Source: an uncultured Rhodospirillaceae bacterium (GTDB lineage Bacteria; Pseudomonadota; Alphaproteobacteria; Azospirillales; Azospirillaceae). From it: 64,000 nucleotides of DNA. The notes beneath the pieces are model-generated. The model had not been told where the DNA came from and searched no databases. It was given only the letters and a program-made list of their open reading frames with translations. The stretch covers positions 186,001-250,000 of the forward strand of contig CALBDS010000001.1 in NCBI GenBank assembly GCA_937927415.1. The letters are read 5' to 3'. The translations under genes were made by a program, and so were the position numbers. Shown here piece after piece: positions 19,498 to 28,706 of the stretch; position 1 is the stretch's first letter, and the number at the start of each line of letters is the position of its first letter.

Positions 19498-21123
19498 ATG
19501 CGCTTCGGCCCCACCCCGGTTGACGAGGCTGCGGGCGCGACCCTGGCCCACGCGCTGGTCCATGGCGGGCTGACGTTCCGCAAGGGCCGGGTGCTGAGCG
19601 CCGCCGACGTGGCCGCCCTGCACGCCGCCGGTATCGCCCACGTCATCACCGCCCGCCTGGATCCCGACGACATGGGCGAGGATGCCGCGGCCGCCGCCCT
19701 GGCGGCACCGCTGACCGGGCCAGGGATGACCGCGGGTGCGGCCTTTACCGGGCGGGTCAACCTGTTCGCCGCCGCCGCCGGGCTGTTCCTGGCCGACGCC
19801 GCCCGCATCGACGCGGTGAACGCGGTGGACGAAGCGGTGACCGTCGCCACCCTGCCCGCCTTCACCCCCGTGGCACCGGGCCAGATGGTGGCGACGGTGA
19901 AGATCATCCCCTTCGCTGCCCCCCGTGCGGCGGTGGACCGGGCCGTCGCCCTGTTGGGCGGGGAATCGCCGCTGACGGTCGCCGCCTTCCGCCCCTTGCG
20001 GGCATCGCTGATCCAGACCCGTCTGCCGGGCACCAAGGCCGGAACGCTGGACAAGACGGTCGGCGTGACCGCCGCGCGGCTGTCGGCCCTGGGCGGGGGG
20101 CTGGTCGGGGAAAGCCGCTGCCCCCACGATGCCGAGGCCCTGGCCGCCGCCATCGCCGCCGCCCTGGCCGGGCAACCCGACCTGCTGCTGATCGCCGGAG
20201 CCTCCGCCATCACCGACCGGCGCGACGTGCTGCCGGCGGCGGTGGAACGGGCCGGCGGGGTGGTGGAGCATTTCGGGATGCCGGTCGATCCCGGCAACCT
20301 GATCCTGCTGGCACGGGCCGGCGGGGTGCCGGTGCTGGGGCTGCCGGGGTGCGCGCGGTCGCCCAAGCTGAACGGCTTCGATTGGGTGTTGCAGCGATTC
20401 GCCGCCGGGGTGCCGGTGGGGCAGCGCGACATCATGGGCATGGGTGTGGGCGGGCTGCTGGCCGAAATCCCCTCCCGCCCCTTGCCGCGGCTGAGTGCGG
20501 TGGCGGCGGACGGGCCGGTGCCGCGCGCCCCGCGGATTGCGGCCCTGGTGCTGGCAGCGGGCCGTTCCACCCGTATGAACGGGGTGAACAAGCTGCTGGC
20601 CGATGTGGACGGCGTGCCGATGATCGCCCGCACCGTCGATGCGGTCCTGGCATCCCACGCGCGGCCGGTGGTGGTGGTGACGGGGCACCAGCCGGACGGC
20701 ATCCGCGCCGCCCTGGCCGGGCGCAACGTGGTGCTGGTCCACAACCCGGCTTTCGCCGAGGGGCTGAGCACGTCGCTGCGCGCCGGTCTGGCGGCGGTGC
20801 CGGCGGATTGCGACGGCGTTCTGGTGTGCCTGGGCGACATGCCGCAGGTGACGGCCGCGGTGGTCAACCGCCTGATTGCCGCCTACAACCCCACCGAGGG
20901 GCGGGCCATCTGCGTGCCCACGGCGGACGGAAAGCGCGGCAACCCGGTGCTGTGGGACCGGGGCTTCTTCGCCGACATGGCCGCGGTGGCCGGCGACACC
21001 GGGGCGCGGCATCTGCTGGGCGAACACGCCGATCGGGTGTGCGAGGTGCCCATGGACGGCGACGGCGTTCTGACCGATGTGGACACCGTCGAGGGGCTGG
21101 CCCGTTTGACCGGCAGCACTTGA
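19498..21123 (+). CDS. Molybdopterin-binding / MocA-like cytidylyltransferase fusion
   Basis: 541 residues. The N-terminal two thirds resemble the MoeA/CinA-like molybdopterin-binding domain (LLIAGASAITDRRDVLPAA, LPGCARSPKLNGFDWVL). The C-terminal third, from about residue 343, is a MobA/MocA nucleotidyltransferase domain with LVLAAGRSTRMNGVNKLL and LVCLGDMPQVTAAVV. The fusion should bind the cofactor and convert it to the cytosine dinucleotide form needed by CoxL-type enzymes. Start at 19498, 2 bases after the previous stop, with AAGGGG upstream. It closes the cox maturation set. Confidence 0.9.
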   Translation: MRFGPTPVDEAAGATLAHALVHGGLTFRKGRVLSAADVAALHAAGIAHVITARLDPDDMGEDAAAAALAAPLTGPGMTAGAAFTGRVNLFAAAAGLFLADAARIDAVNAVDEAVTVATLPAFTPVAPGQMVATVKIIPFAAPRAAVDRAVALLGGESPLTVAAFRPLRASLIQTRLPGTKAGTLDKTVGVTAARLSALGGGLVGESRCPHDAEALAAAIAAALAGQPDLLLIAGASAITDRRDVLPAAVERAGGVVEHFGMPVDPGNLILLARAGGVPVLGLPGCARSPKLNGFDWVLQRFAAGVPVGQRDIMGMGVGGLLAEIPSRPLPRLSAVAADGPVPRAPRIAALVLAAGRSTRMNGVNKLLADVDGVPMIARTVDAVLASHARPVVVVTGHQPDGIRAALAGRNVVLVHNPAFAEGLSTSLRAGLAAVPADCDGVLVCLGDMPQVTAAVVNRLIAAYNPTEGRAICVPTADGKRGNPVLWDRGFFADMAAVAGDTGARHLLGEHADRVCEVPMDGDGVLTDVDTVEGLARLTGST

Positions 21124-21186
21124 TTTCCCTTGGTTTCCCGTCCTTTCATGGCAATCGTCGAACGCCTTGCCCGAAGGGATGCCCCC

Positions 21187-22707
21187 ATGTTCCGCCCGTT
21201 CCGTCCGCTGTGCGCCGCCATGGCTCTGGCCGCCGCCTGTGCCGTGTCCCCGGCCATGGCCCAGAACGGGCACCTGACCTTCCTGCACATCAACGATGTC
21301 TATGAAATCACGCCGGTGGACGGACAGGGGGGCTTTGCCGAACTGATGACCCTGCTGCGGCAGGAACGCGCCCGCGACCCCGACGCCATCACCACGCTGG
21401 GCGGCGATTTCCTGTCACCGTCGCTGCTGTCGGGGATGGTCCAGGGGCAGCAGATGGTGGATCTGCTGAACGCCATCGGGATCGACGTGGCGGTGTTCGG
21501 CAACCACGAATTCGATTTCGGGCCGGATGTCGCCAAGGCCCGCATGGGGGAATCGCGCTTTCCCTGGCTGGGCACCAACCTGTCCGCCCCCGACGGCACA
21601 CCCTTTGGCGGGGCGCCCGCCACCTGGATCCGGACGGTGGGGGATATCAAGGTCGGCTTCTTCGGCGTGCTGACGCCTGAGACGGAAACCCTGGCCAACA
21701 CCGGACACTGGCTGAAACTGGCCGAGGTGACGAAAACCGCCACCGACGCGGTGAAGACGCTGAAAGCCGGCGGTGCCAACGTCATCGTCGCGCTGACCCA
21801 TCTCGGCATCGCCGAGGATCGGGCGCTGGCCGCCTCGGTCAAGGGGATCGACCTGATCCTGGGCGGCCACGACCACGACCCCATCACCTTTTACGAGGGC
21901 GGCACGCTGATCGTGAAGGCCGGGTCCGACGCCCATTACCTGGCGGTCATGGACCTGACCGTCGCCACCCGCGCCACCGCCGGCAAGGGGCCGGTCACCA
22001 CCGTCGCCCCGCGCGAATGGCGGCTGGTGTCCACCGCCGGCGTGGCGCCCGATCCCGAACTGGCGGCCAAGGTGAAGGCCTACACCGATCAGCTCGATTC
22101 GGCCATGAGCGGGGTGATCGGCACCGCCGGCGTCGATCTCGACAGCCGCAAGGACAGCGTGCGCGTGCGCGAATCGAGCATGGGCAACCTGATCGCCGAT
22201 GCGCTGCGCATCGGGTTGAAAACCGATGTCGGGCTGATGAACGGCGGCGGCATCCGTGGCGATTCCCTGATTGCCGCGGGCGCCCCGATCACCCGCAAGG
22301 ATGTGCTGAGGGAACTGCCCTTCGGCAACGTGGGCGTGGTGACGGCGCTGAGCGGCGCCGACCTTCGGGCGGTGCTGGAGAATGGTTTTTCCCGGACCGA
22401 GGACAAGGCGGGCCGCTTCCCGCAACTGTCGGGCGTCAGCGTGGTCTATGACCCCACGGCCCCCGCCGGGGCGCGGGTGGTGCGGGCCACGGTGGGGAGC
22501 AAGCCGCTGGACCCGGCCGCCACCTACACCGTTGCCACCACAGATTATTTGCTGAAGGGCGGCGACGGCTATGACGCGCTGGGCCGGGGCCGGATTCTGG
22601 TCGATCCGTCGGCCGGAACGCTGCTGGCGACCCTGGTCATCGACCATATCCAGACGCAAAAGACCGTTTCCCCCGCGGTCGAGGGGCGGATTACCGAGAA
22701 AAAGTGA
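21187..22707 (+). CDS. Bifunctional metallophosphatase / 5'-nucleotidase
   Basis: 506 residues from the ATG at 21187, chosen because a signal peptide (residues 1-26, ending PAMAQ) follows at once. The metallophosphatase domain begins LTFLHINDVYE and has GGDFLSPS and GNHEFDFG metal-binding motifs plus a GGHDHD motif. The C-terminal 5'-nucleotidase domain has MNGGGIRGD and a FxxGDGYDAL-like stretch (LLKGGDGYDAL). It is a periplasmic enzyme that dephosphorylates nucleotides for salvage of nucleoside and phosphate. It is probably transcribed independently of the cox genes (63-base gap). Confidence 0.93.
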   Translation: MFRPFRPLCAAMALAAACAVSPAMAQNGHLTFLHINDVYEITPVDGQGGFAELMTLLRQERARDPDAITTLGGDFLSPSLLSGMVQGQQMVDLLNAIGIDVAVFGNHEFDFGPDVAKARMGESRFPWLGTNLSAPDGTPFGGAPATWIRTVGDIKVGFFGVLTPETETLANTGHWLKLAEVTKTATDAVKTLKAGGANVIVALTHLGIAEDRALAASVKGIDLILGGHDHDPITFYEGGTLIVKAGSDAHYLAVMDLTVATRATAGKGPVTTVAPREWRLVSTAGVAPDPELAAKVKAYTDQLDSAMSGVIGTAGVDLDSRKDSVRVRESSMGNLIADALRIGLKTDVGLMNGGGIRGDSLIAAGAPITRKDVLRELPFGNVGVVTALSGADLRAVLENGFSRTEDKAGRFPQLSGVSVVYDPTAPAGARVVRATVGSKPLDPAATYTVATTDYLLKGGDGYDALGRGRILVDPSAGTLLATLVIDHIQTQKTVSPAVEGRITEKK

Positions 22708-22812
22708 CTTTGTGGCGACATGTCACAGGATCGTCGGTTGCGCCGCGCCGCGGTATTACCTAGCGTGATATCCGACACGCTCCGTTTTCGGCACGAACGA
22801 TCCGCACCGCCC

Positions 22813-23844
22813 ATGACGACGCCTCCGCCCAACGACCGCCGCCCGAACGATTTCGCTCTGGCCTACACCGCTGCCCATAACGAAGCAGGCATGACCCGTG
22901 TTTCGGTGGCGCACCTGCTGGACCGGATCGACAAGGAGCCGGATTTCCTCTTCAGCGAGGAATTCACCCACAAGCTGGGCGGGCAATGCCCGGTCCACCA
23001 CGGTGCCCGGCCCGAGGATTTCGAAAAGATCGTGGTGAACACCACGCTGGCGCACCTTTATGAACCGTTGCGCCTGCACATCACCAAGCGCCTGCCGCTG
23101 ACGCCGGAGGGGTTCATCGACCTGCCCAGCCCGCCGGAATCGCCCACGGGCCTGAACACCAAGGACCGCGAGGGGCTGGCCAAGGCGCCGCCGGATCAGC
23201 TCTGCTCGTTCCTGCGCGATTGTTCGTGCCATCTGCTGGACGCCATGATCCGCGAATGGGCCATCGCGGTGATGACCGAAGAGGATCGCTGCCGCCAGGA
23301 AGGGCAGATCACCAGCACCGCCGCCGCCAGCTACATGCTGAACAAGACGCTGGCGGAATCGCACCTCTACAAGAAATCCGGCTACGACATCCTGTCGATC
23401 ACCAAGACCGGCAGCCACACCGCCCTGCATGTGTGCTGGAACGTGGTGGAGGTGGCCCCCATGCTGCTGCCCGGCCTGACCGCCGAGGAGTATGAGGCGA
23501 TCATCCGCCGCAGCCTGAAACATGTGGTGCCGCTGTCCATGGGCAGCCTGGGTATGCTCGTGACCTACATGAGCAAGACCAAAACCGAGCACGAAGACCA
23601 TCTGGCCATCCACGCCCTGACCCCGGACCAGACCGCCTTCATCGTCGCCGATGAAAAGGGCGAGCCGGTGATCCAGCTCGATCCCAACCAGATCGAACCC
23701 TTCGCCAAGGAAGGGGAGCATCACTACACCGGATGTCCCGCCTTCTACGTCAACGGCATGATCAAGCTCTACCTTGAGATCGTGCTGGCCATCGCCTACG
23801 ACTATCAGGTTTACGACCGGCTGCAGCCGGGGGCCGCCACGTAA
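22813..23844 (+). CDS. Conserved protein of unknown function
   Basis: 343 residues from the ATG at 22813, where the Pro-rich disordered N-terminus begins; a start at 22720 would add 31 Arg-rich residues. No signal peptide or membrane segment. Cys/His-containing stretches GGQCPVHHGARPED and FLRDCSCHLLD, and a TGSHTALHVCWNVVEV segment, could bind a metal or nucleotide, but I recognise no family. Mixed alpha/beta composition suggests a soluble cytosolic protein. No operon partner is apparent. Confidence 0.75.
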   Translation: MTTPPPNDRRPNDFALAYTAAHNEAGMTRVSVAHLLDRIDKEPDFLFSEEFTHKLGGQCPVHHGARPEDFEKIVVNTTLAHLYEPLRLHITKRLPLTPEGFIDLPSPPESPTGLNTKDREGLAKAPPDQLCSFLRDCSCHLLDAMIREWAIAVMTEEDRCRQEGQITSTAAASYMLNKTLAESHLYKKSGYDILSITKTGSHTALHVCWNVVEVAPMLLPGLTAEEYEAIIRRSLKHVVPLSMGSLGMLVTYMSKTKTEHEDHLAIHALTPDQTAFIVADEKGEPVIQLDPNQIEPFAKEGEHHYTGCPAFYVNGMIKLYLEIVLAIAYDYQVYDRLQPGAAT

Positions 23845-23963
23845 GGGGTGGGCAGGCCAGGGCAACGAATTCGGCTTCATTTCCCCTCTCCCGCCCCGGG
23901 AGAGGAGAATTTGCCCTGGTTTCGTTAACCTGGACCCGTTGCTCTGGCGGGCGCGCGACGGTA

Positions 23964-24452
23964 TCAGCCGATCCGCGACCGCTCCTTGTACGCCGTCAGG
24001 GCATCACGCAGGTCGGGGGGGATTTCGGTGGCCCCCAGATCGTCAAGCTGGGTGATCGCCACCACCTGGCGCGCCGCCAGCCGGGTCACCCCGTCGATCT
24101 CCCCCAGGATGCGCAGGTGGATGGAGCTGCGCCCGATCTTTTCCACCAGCACCCCCAGCGTCAGCAACTCGCCCAGCCGCGACGGGTGGAGGAAATCGCA
24201 CTCCACATGCACGGTCGGCACGCCCAGCCGCCGGTCGCGGATCAGTTCGGCGTAGTTGAAGCCCAGTTCATGGGTGAACCAGTCCTCCACCAGCGCGTTG
24301 AACATGTCGAAATAGACGGGGAAATAGACGATTCCCGCCGGATCGGTGTGGGAAAAGCGGATGGGGCGGCGCACGCGGAACGCCCCGTCGGGCAACCGTT
24401 CCGGGGCGGCGGGCCGCACGGGCAAACGGCGGATGGCCGTGCTGTCTGGCAT
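23964..24452 (-). CDS. 4-hydroxybenzoyl-CoA-type thioesterase (hotdog fold)
   Basis: 162 residues from the ATG at 24452, which has a GGGAGAGAG ribosome site; the frame extends to 24488 but without one. The IRFSHTDPAGIVYFPVYFDMF segment contains the D-x-x-G-x-V active-site pattern of 4HBT-type acyl-CoA thioesterases. It hydrolyses an acyl- or aroyl-CoA in the cytosol. It lies downstream of a LysR regulator gene on the same strand (about 90-base gap), so the two could be co-transcribed. The exact substrate is unknown. Confidence 0.88.
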   Translation of the reverse strand: MPDSTAIRRLPVRPAAPERLPDGAFRVRRPIRFSHTDPAGIVYFPVYFDMFNALVEDWFTHELGFNYAELIRDRRLGVPTVHVECDFLHPSRLGELLTLGVLVEKIGRSSIHLRILGEIDGVTRLAARQVVAITQLDDLGATEIPPDLRDALTAYKERSRIG

Positions 24453-24545
24453 TCGATCTCTCTCCCTCTTTTTGTTCTTTTGTGGCACGTCGAGCGGCGG
24501 GCGTAAACAACCATCCGACTAACAGACAATGTTGCACAAACATTG

Positions 24546-25460
24546 TTATGCCCGGCTGGCCTCCTGCGCAATTGCCAGGAATCGCTCCACATGGGGTTCC
24601 CGCCGTCCGCGGCGGCTGGCCAGCATCAGCACCATCTCCGCCCCGATCTCCCCCGGCGGCACGTCGAGCGGGCGGAACACCAGCCCTTCCATCGCCATGC
24701 GCCGCAAATGGCCGGGCAGGATCGATACCCCCAGCCCGGCGGCGATCAGACCGATGATAGTCAGGGCCTCCGCCGCCTCCAGCACCACGCGGGGGGTGAA
24801 GCCGGCCTCGGCGCACAGGCCCAGCACCTGATCGTGGATGGTCGTGCCCGCGTCGGAGGGGTAGAAGACGAACGGCTCGTCCACCAGATCGGCCAGGGCC
24901 ACCCGTTCCCGCCCCGCCAGCGGGTGATCGGTGCGCAGCACCACGTTCAGCGGGTCGCGTTCCAGGGTCAGGAAGTCCAGCGCGTCGTCGTCATCCTCCG
25001 CCGGCACGCGGGCGGCGCGGACGAAGCCGACGTCGATGGTCCCGTCGCGCAGCGCCGCCGCCTGCCGCTTGGACGACAGTTCGTTCAGCGTCAGATGCAC
25101 GTCGGGCAGGGCACGGCGGTAACCGTCGATGATGACCGGCACCACCGGGTCGATGGGGGCGGCGGCGGTGAAGCCGATGCGCAGTTCCCCCACCTCCCCC
25201 GCCGCGGCCCGGCGGGTCAGGACCACCGCCCGCTCGGCCCGCTCCAGAATGCCGCGCGCCTCTTCCAGCAGCAGCTTACCGGGGCTGGTCAGGGCCACCG
25301 ACCGCCGGGTGCGCGCCAGCAGCGTGACGCCCAGTTCGGCTTCCAGCCCCTGGATCGACTGGCTGAGCGGGGGCTGTGCGATGCCCAGCCGCTGGGCGGC
25401 GCGGCCGAAGTGCAGTTCCTCGGCAACGGCGACGAAATGGCGGAGGTGGCGCAGGTCCAT
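24546..25460 (-). CDS. LysR family transcriptional regulator
   Basis: 304 residues. The N-terminal winged HTH is LRHLRHFVAVAEELHFGRAAQRLGIAQPPLSQSIQGLE, an exact family pattern, followed by a type II periplasmic-binding-like effector domain (DVGFVRAARVP, GLIAAGLGVSILPG). It is divergent from an MFS gene across 110 bases, the typical layout for a LysR regulator controlling its neighbour. The effector is unknown. Confidence 0.95.
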   Translation of the reverse strand: MDLRHLRHFVAVAEELHFGRAAQRLGIAQPPLSQSIQGLEAELGVTLLARTRRSVALTSPGKLLLEEARGILERAERAVVLTRRAAAGEVGELRIGFTAAAPIDPVVPVIIDGYRRALPDVHLTLNELSSKRQAAALRDGTIDVGFVRAARVPAEDDDDALDFLTLERDPLNVVLRTDHPLAGRERVALADLVDEPFVFYPSDAGTTIHDQVLGLCAEAGFTPRVVLEAAEALTIIGLIAAGLGVSILPGHLRRMAMEGLVFRPLDVPPGEIGAEMVLMLASRRGRREPHVERFLAIAQEASRA

Positions 25461-25570
25461 ATTTATATGCTTACCATATCAATAAACCGTTTTATTATAT
25501 TGGACGTATATGTCCGAAAACGCCAGCTTGATGGGAGACACCCGCACCCCCTCACTCAGGCTTTCCCGCC
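25461..25570. promoter_or_regulatory. Divergent LysR/MFS promoter region
   Basis: 110 AT-rich bases in a GC-rich background. It contains the palindrome GGACGTATATGTCC (25502-25515) and the imperfect dyad AATAAACCGTTTTATT (25481-25496). Either could be the LysR binding site; ATATTGG beside them could be part of a promoter. Confidence 0.45.
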
Positions 25571-26791
25571 ATGCAGCCCACCGCCGTTCCGTCGTCCGAC
25601 CATTTCCGCAGCGGCACGCCCGAGTACCGGCGGGCCAGTCTGGCCCTGTTCGTCGGCGGCTTTTCCACCTTCGCCCTGCTCTATTGCGTTCAGCCGCTGC
25701 TGCCGCAGTTCGCCGCCGATTACGGCCAGACCCCGGCGTCGGCCAGTCTGGCGCTGTCGGTGTCCACGCTGATGATCGCGCTGTTCCTGATCCCCGCCGG
25801 TTCGGCGTCGGAGGCGTGGGGGCGCAAGGGGCTGATGGTGGCGGCCCTGGTGACGTCGGGTCTGCTGACCGTGGCCGCCGCCCTGGCGCCGGGGTTCGAG
25901 GCGCTGCTGCTGTGCCGTCTGCTGGTGGGGGTGGCGCTGAGCGGGCTGCCCGCCGTCGCCATGACCTATCTGGCCGAAGAGATGCACCCCGCCTGCCAGG
26001 GCCGGGCCATGGGCCTGTACATCGCCGGCAACGCGCTGGGCGGCATGGCCGGGCGGCTGGTGGCCGGGCTGGTGTCGGAATGGGTGTCGTGGCGGTTCGC
26101 CATCGGCGGAATCGGCGTGCTGGGCGTGCTGGCGGGGCTGACCTTCTGGCGGGTGCTGCCGCCGTCGGCCCACTTCATTCCCAATCCCCTGCCCCCGCGC
26201 CTGTTGATGGGAGCCTTGGGCGAGCATCTGAGCGACCGGGGGATGCGCGGGCTGTTCCTGCTGGGGCTGCTGCTGCTGGGCTGTTTCGTCAGCCTGTTCA
26301 ACTTCATCGGCTTCCGTCTGGCGGAAGCGCCGTTCAACCTCAGCCACAGCGCGCTGGCCGCCCTGTTCACCATCTATGTCATCGGCTCGTTCAGTTCGGC
26401 GGGTTATGGCCGGCTGGCCGACCGGCTGGGCCGCGGCCGGGTGCTGTGGAGCGCCATCGCCCTGATGCTGCTGGGCGTGGGGCTGACGCTGGGCACCAGC
26501 CTGTGGATGGTGATGGCCGGGATCACGCTGACCACCATCGGCTTCTTCGGCGCCCACACCGTGGCGTCCAGTTGGGTGGGCCGCCGGGCGGGCCGGGGCA
26601 AGGCGCACGCATCGTCCCTTTACCTCTTCTTCTACTATCTGGGATCGGCGGTGATCGGCTCGGGCGCCGGGCTGTTCTGGAGCGGGGAAGGCTGGACGGG
26701 TGTCGCCGCGGTGCTGCTGACGCTGCTGACCCTGGCGCTGGGCGTGTCGCTGGCGCTGCGCCATCTGGCCCCGGCGGCCAAGGCCGCGTAA
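25571..26791 (+). CDS. MFS transporter, YnfM-like
   Basis: 406 residues with twelve predicted membrane segments. The MFS loop 2-3 motif appears as GSASEAWGRKGLM (about residues 77-89) and again as GRLADRLGRGRVL in the second half. VGGFSTFALLYCVQPLLPQFA and LYCVQPLLP are typical of the YnfM/arabinose-efflux-like group. It is a proton-driven efflux or uptake carrier in the inner membrane, probably controlled by the divergent LysR regulator. The substrate is unknown. Confidence 0.92.
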   Translation: MQPTAVPSSDHFRSGTPEYRRASLALFVGGFSTFALLYCVQPLLPQFAADYGQTPASASLALSVSTLMIALFLIPAGSASEAWGRKGLMVAALVTSGLLTVAAALAPGFEALLLCRLLVGVALSGLPAVAMTYLAEEMHPACQGRAMGLYIAGNALGGMAGRLVAGLVSEWVSWRFAIGGIGVLGVLAGLTFWRVLPPSAHFIPNPLPPRLLMGALGEHLSDRGMRGLFLLGLLLLGCFVSLFNFIGFRLAEAPFNLSHSALAALFTIYVIGSFSSAGYGRLADRLGRGRVLWSAIALMLLGVGLTLGTSLWMVMAGITLTTIGFFGAHTVASSWVGRRAGRGKAHASSLYLFFYYLGSAVIGSGAGLFWSGEGWTGVAAVLLTLLTLALGVSLALRHLAPAAKAA

Positions 26792-26854
26792 GTAAAATTC
26801 CGGCACATCCCCGACACAAATTGGATCGCTGAGACAAATTGGATAAGGTGTGGG

Positions 26855-26892
26855 CGCCCGGTGCCGGTGGTTGGACCACCCGGTGCCGGGCG
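26855..26892 (+). terminator. Terminator hairpin downstream of the MFS gene
   Basis: CGCCCGG and CCGGGCG form the outer stem, with GGTGG/CCACC inside, followed by TTTT at 26893. It separates the MFS gene from the ABC operon. Confidence 0.75.
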
Positions 26893-27007
26893 TTTTCCGT
26901 CATTCCGCACCGATCCCCCGGCCCGCCGGGGACGCGCCGCCGGGCTGGCCCCGTTCTTGCCAAGGGGGGTGGCCTGTTGCGGCCCGACCCATGAGGATGT
27001 AGCCCCC

Positions 27008-27835
27008 GTGTCCGCCGACTCCGCGCCCCCCGACGCCGCCCGCCCGCCCGCGCCGGTCCCCGTCATCGAGGCCCGCGGCCTGTCGCTGATCTATCCCACA
27101 GCGGACAAGCCGGTGATCGCCCTCGACGCCATCAACCTGACCATCGATGCCGGGGATTTCGTGTCGCTGATCGGCCCGTCGGGCTGCGGCAAGACCACCT
27201 TGCTGCGGGTCATCGCCGATCTGGAGCAGCCGACATCCGGCACCATCACGGTGGAGGGCATGACGCCCGAAGCCGCCCGGCTGCGCCGCGCCTACGGCTA
27301 TGTCTTCCAGGCCCCCGCCCTGCTGCCCTGGCGGACCGTGGAACGCAACGTCACCCTGCCGCTGGAGATCTTCGGTACGCCGAAGGAGGACCGCCGCCGC
27401 CGCGCCGCCGAGCATCTGGCCATGGTCGGGCTGACGGGGTTCGAGCGCAAATTCCCCTGGCAACTGTCGGGCGGGATGCAGCAGCGCGCCTCCATCGCCC
27501 GCGCGCTGGCGTTCGAGCCGGACATCCTGCTGATGGACGAGCCGTTCGGGGCGCTGGACGAGATCACCCGCGACCACCTCAACCTCCAGCTCACCCGGCT
27601 GTGGGCGACCACCGGCAAGACCTGCGTCTTCGTCACCCATTCGATTGCGGAAGCGGTGTTCCTGTCCACCCGCATCGTGGTGATGAGTCCCCGCCCCGGC
27701 CGCATCCTCGATGTGATCGATTGCAGCGACCTGCCGCGGGACCGCACGCTGGACATCCGCGAGACGCCGGAATTCCAGCGCATCGCCGCCCGCGTGCGCC
27801 AGGGGTTGAAGGAAGGTCACAGCTATGACGACTGA
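27008..27835 (+). CDS. NitT/TauT-type ABC transporter, ATP-binding protein
   Basis: 275 residues from a GTG at 27008, picked because GAGGAT lies upstream and the residues just after it are a Pro/Ala-rich lead-in to the ABC domain; the frame extends upstream to 26861. Walker A GPSGCGKT (56-63), signature LSGGMQQR, Walker B ILLMDEP. The YVFQAPALLPWRTVERNV segment is typical of the SsuB/TauB group. Together with two permeases and a ThiY-like binding protein it imports a small organic solute. It overlaps the first permease gene by 11 bases. Confidence 0.9.
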   Translation: MSADSAPPDAARPPAPVPVIEARGLSLIYPTADKPVIALDAINLTIDAGDFVSLIGPSGCGKTTLLRVIADLEQPTSGTITVEGMTPEAARLRRAYGYVFQAPALLPWRTVERNVTLPLEIFGTPKEDRRRRAAEHLAMVGLTGFERKFPWQLSGGMQQRASIARALAFEPDILLMDEPFGALDEITRDHLNLQLTRLWATTGKTCVFVTHSIAEAVFLSTRIVVMSPRPGRILDVIDCSDLPRDRTLDIRETPEFQRIAARVRQGLKEGHSYDD

Positions 27836-28706
27836 CCTTCTGAAGCTCCGGGTGCTGCCGGTCGCCACCGTGGCTCTGGCGGTGCTGGCGGTCTGGTACG
27901 TGGGCGCCCTGTGGCTGAACGCGCCCCAGGCCATCGAAGGGCTGAACCGCGCGGGCCAGCCGTGGGGCAGCCTGGATCTGGTCAACGCCGCCTTTGCCAT
28001 GAAGCGTCCGGTGCTGCCCACGCCGGGGCAGGTGTGGGCGGATTTCTCCGCCTCCGTCATCAACTACCCGGTGACCCACATCCGCAGCCTTGTCTATCAC
28101 GCCGGGGTTACCGCCGGATCGGCGCTGACCGGCTTTGCCATGGGGGTGACGCTGGGGGCGCTGCTGGCGCTGGGGATCGTGCACAACCGCACGCTCGACG
28201 CCAGCCTGATGCCGTGGGTCATCGCGTCCCAGACCATCCCGATTCTGGCGGTGGCGCCGATGATCGTGGTGATCCTGGGCAATCTGGGCTTTACCGGCCT
28301 GCTGCCCAAGGCGGTGATCTCCATGTACCTGTGCTTCTTTCCCGTCACCGTCGGCATGGTGAAGGGGCTGCGGTCGGTGGACCCGCTGGCGCTGGATCTG
28401 ATGCGCACCTACAACGCATCGCCCCTTCAGGTGTTCTGGCGGCTGCGGCTTCCCGCCTCCCTGCCCTATCTGTTCACCAGCCTGAAGGTGGCGGTGACCA
28501 TCAGCCTTGTGGGCGCCATCGTCGGCGAACTGCCAACCGGCGGGCAGGCGGGGCTGGGGTCGCGCCTGCTCAGCGGTTCCTACTATGGCCAGACCATCCA
28601 GATCTGGAGCGCGCTGTTCATGGCCTCCCTGCTCAGTCTTGTGTTGATCGCGGCCGTCACCCTGGCCGAACGGCTGCTGGTGCATGGGAATGGGGGGCGG
28701 CGATGA
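27825..28706 (+). CDS. NitT/TauT-type ABC transporter, permease 1
   Basis: 293 residues. About six hydrophobic segments and the EAA loop DLMRTYNASPLQVFWRLRLPA (about residues 193-213) of BPD_transp_1 permeases. It overlaps both the ATPase gene (11 bases) and permease 2 (ATGA). Use of two different permeases, with an extra N-terminal membrane part in the second, resembles the architecture reported for pyrimidine and hydroxymethylpyrimidine-like importers; that parallel is an inference. Confidence 0.9.
   Translation: MTTDLLKLRVLPVATVALAVLAVWYVGALWLNAPQAIEGLNRAGQPWGSLDLVNAAFAMKRPVLPTPGQVWADFSASVINYPVTHIRSLVYHAGVTAGSALTGFAMGVTLGALLALGIVHNRTLDASLMPWVIASQTIPILAVAPMIVVILGNLGFTGLLPKAVISMYLCFFPVTVGMVKGLRSVDPLALDLMRTYNASPLQVFWRLRLPASLPYLFTSLKVAVTISLVGAIVGELPTGGQAGLGSRLLSGSYYGQTIQIWSALFMASLLSLVLIAAVTLAERLLVHGNGGRR

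Noticed and set aside
18747..21288. Long minus-strand frames over xdhC and the MocA fusion
   Set aside because: Shadow frames; the plus-strand genes have clear motifs and overlaps.
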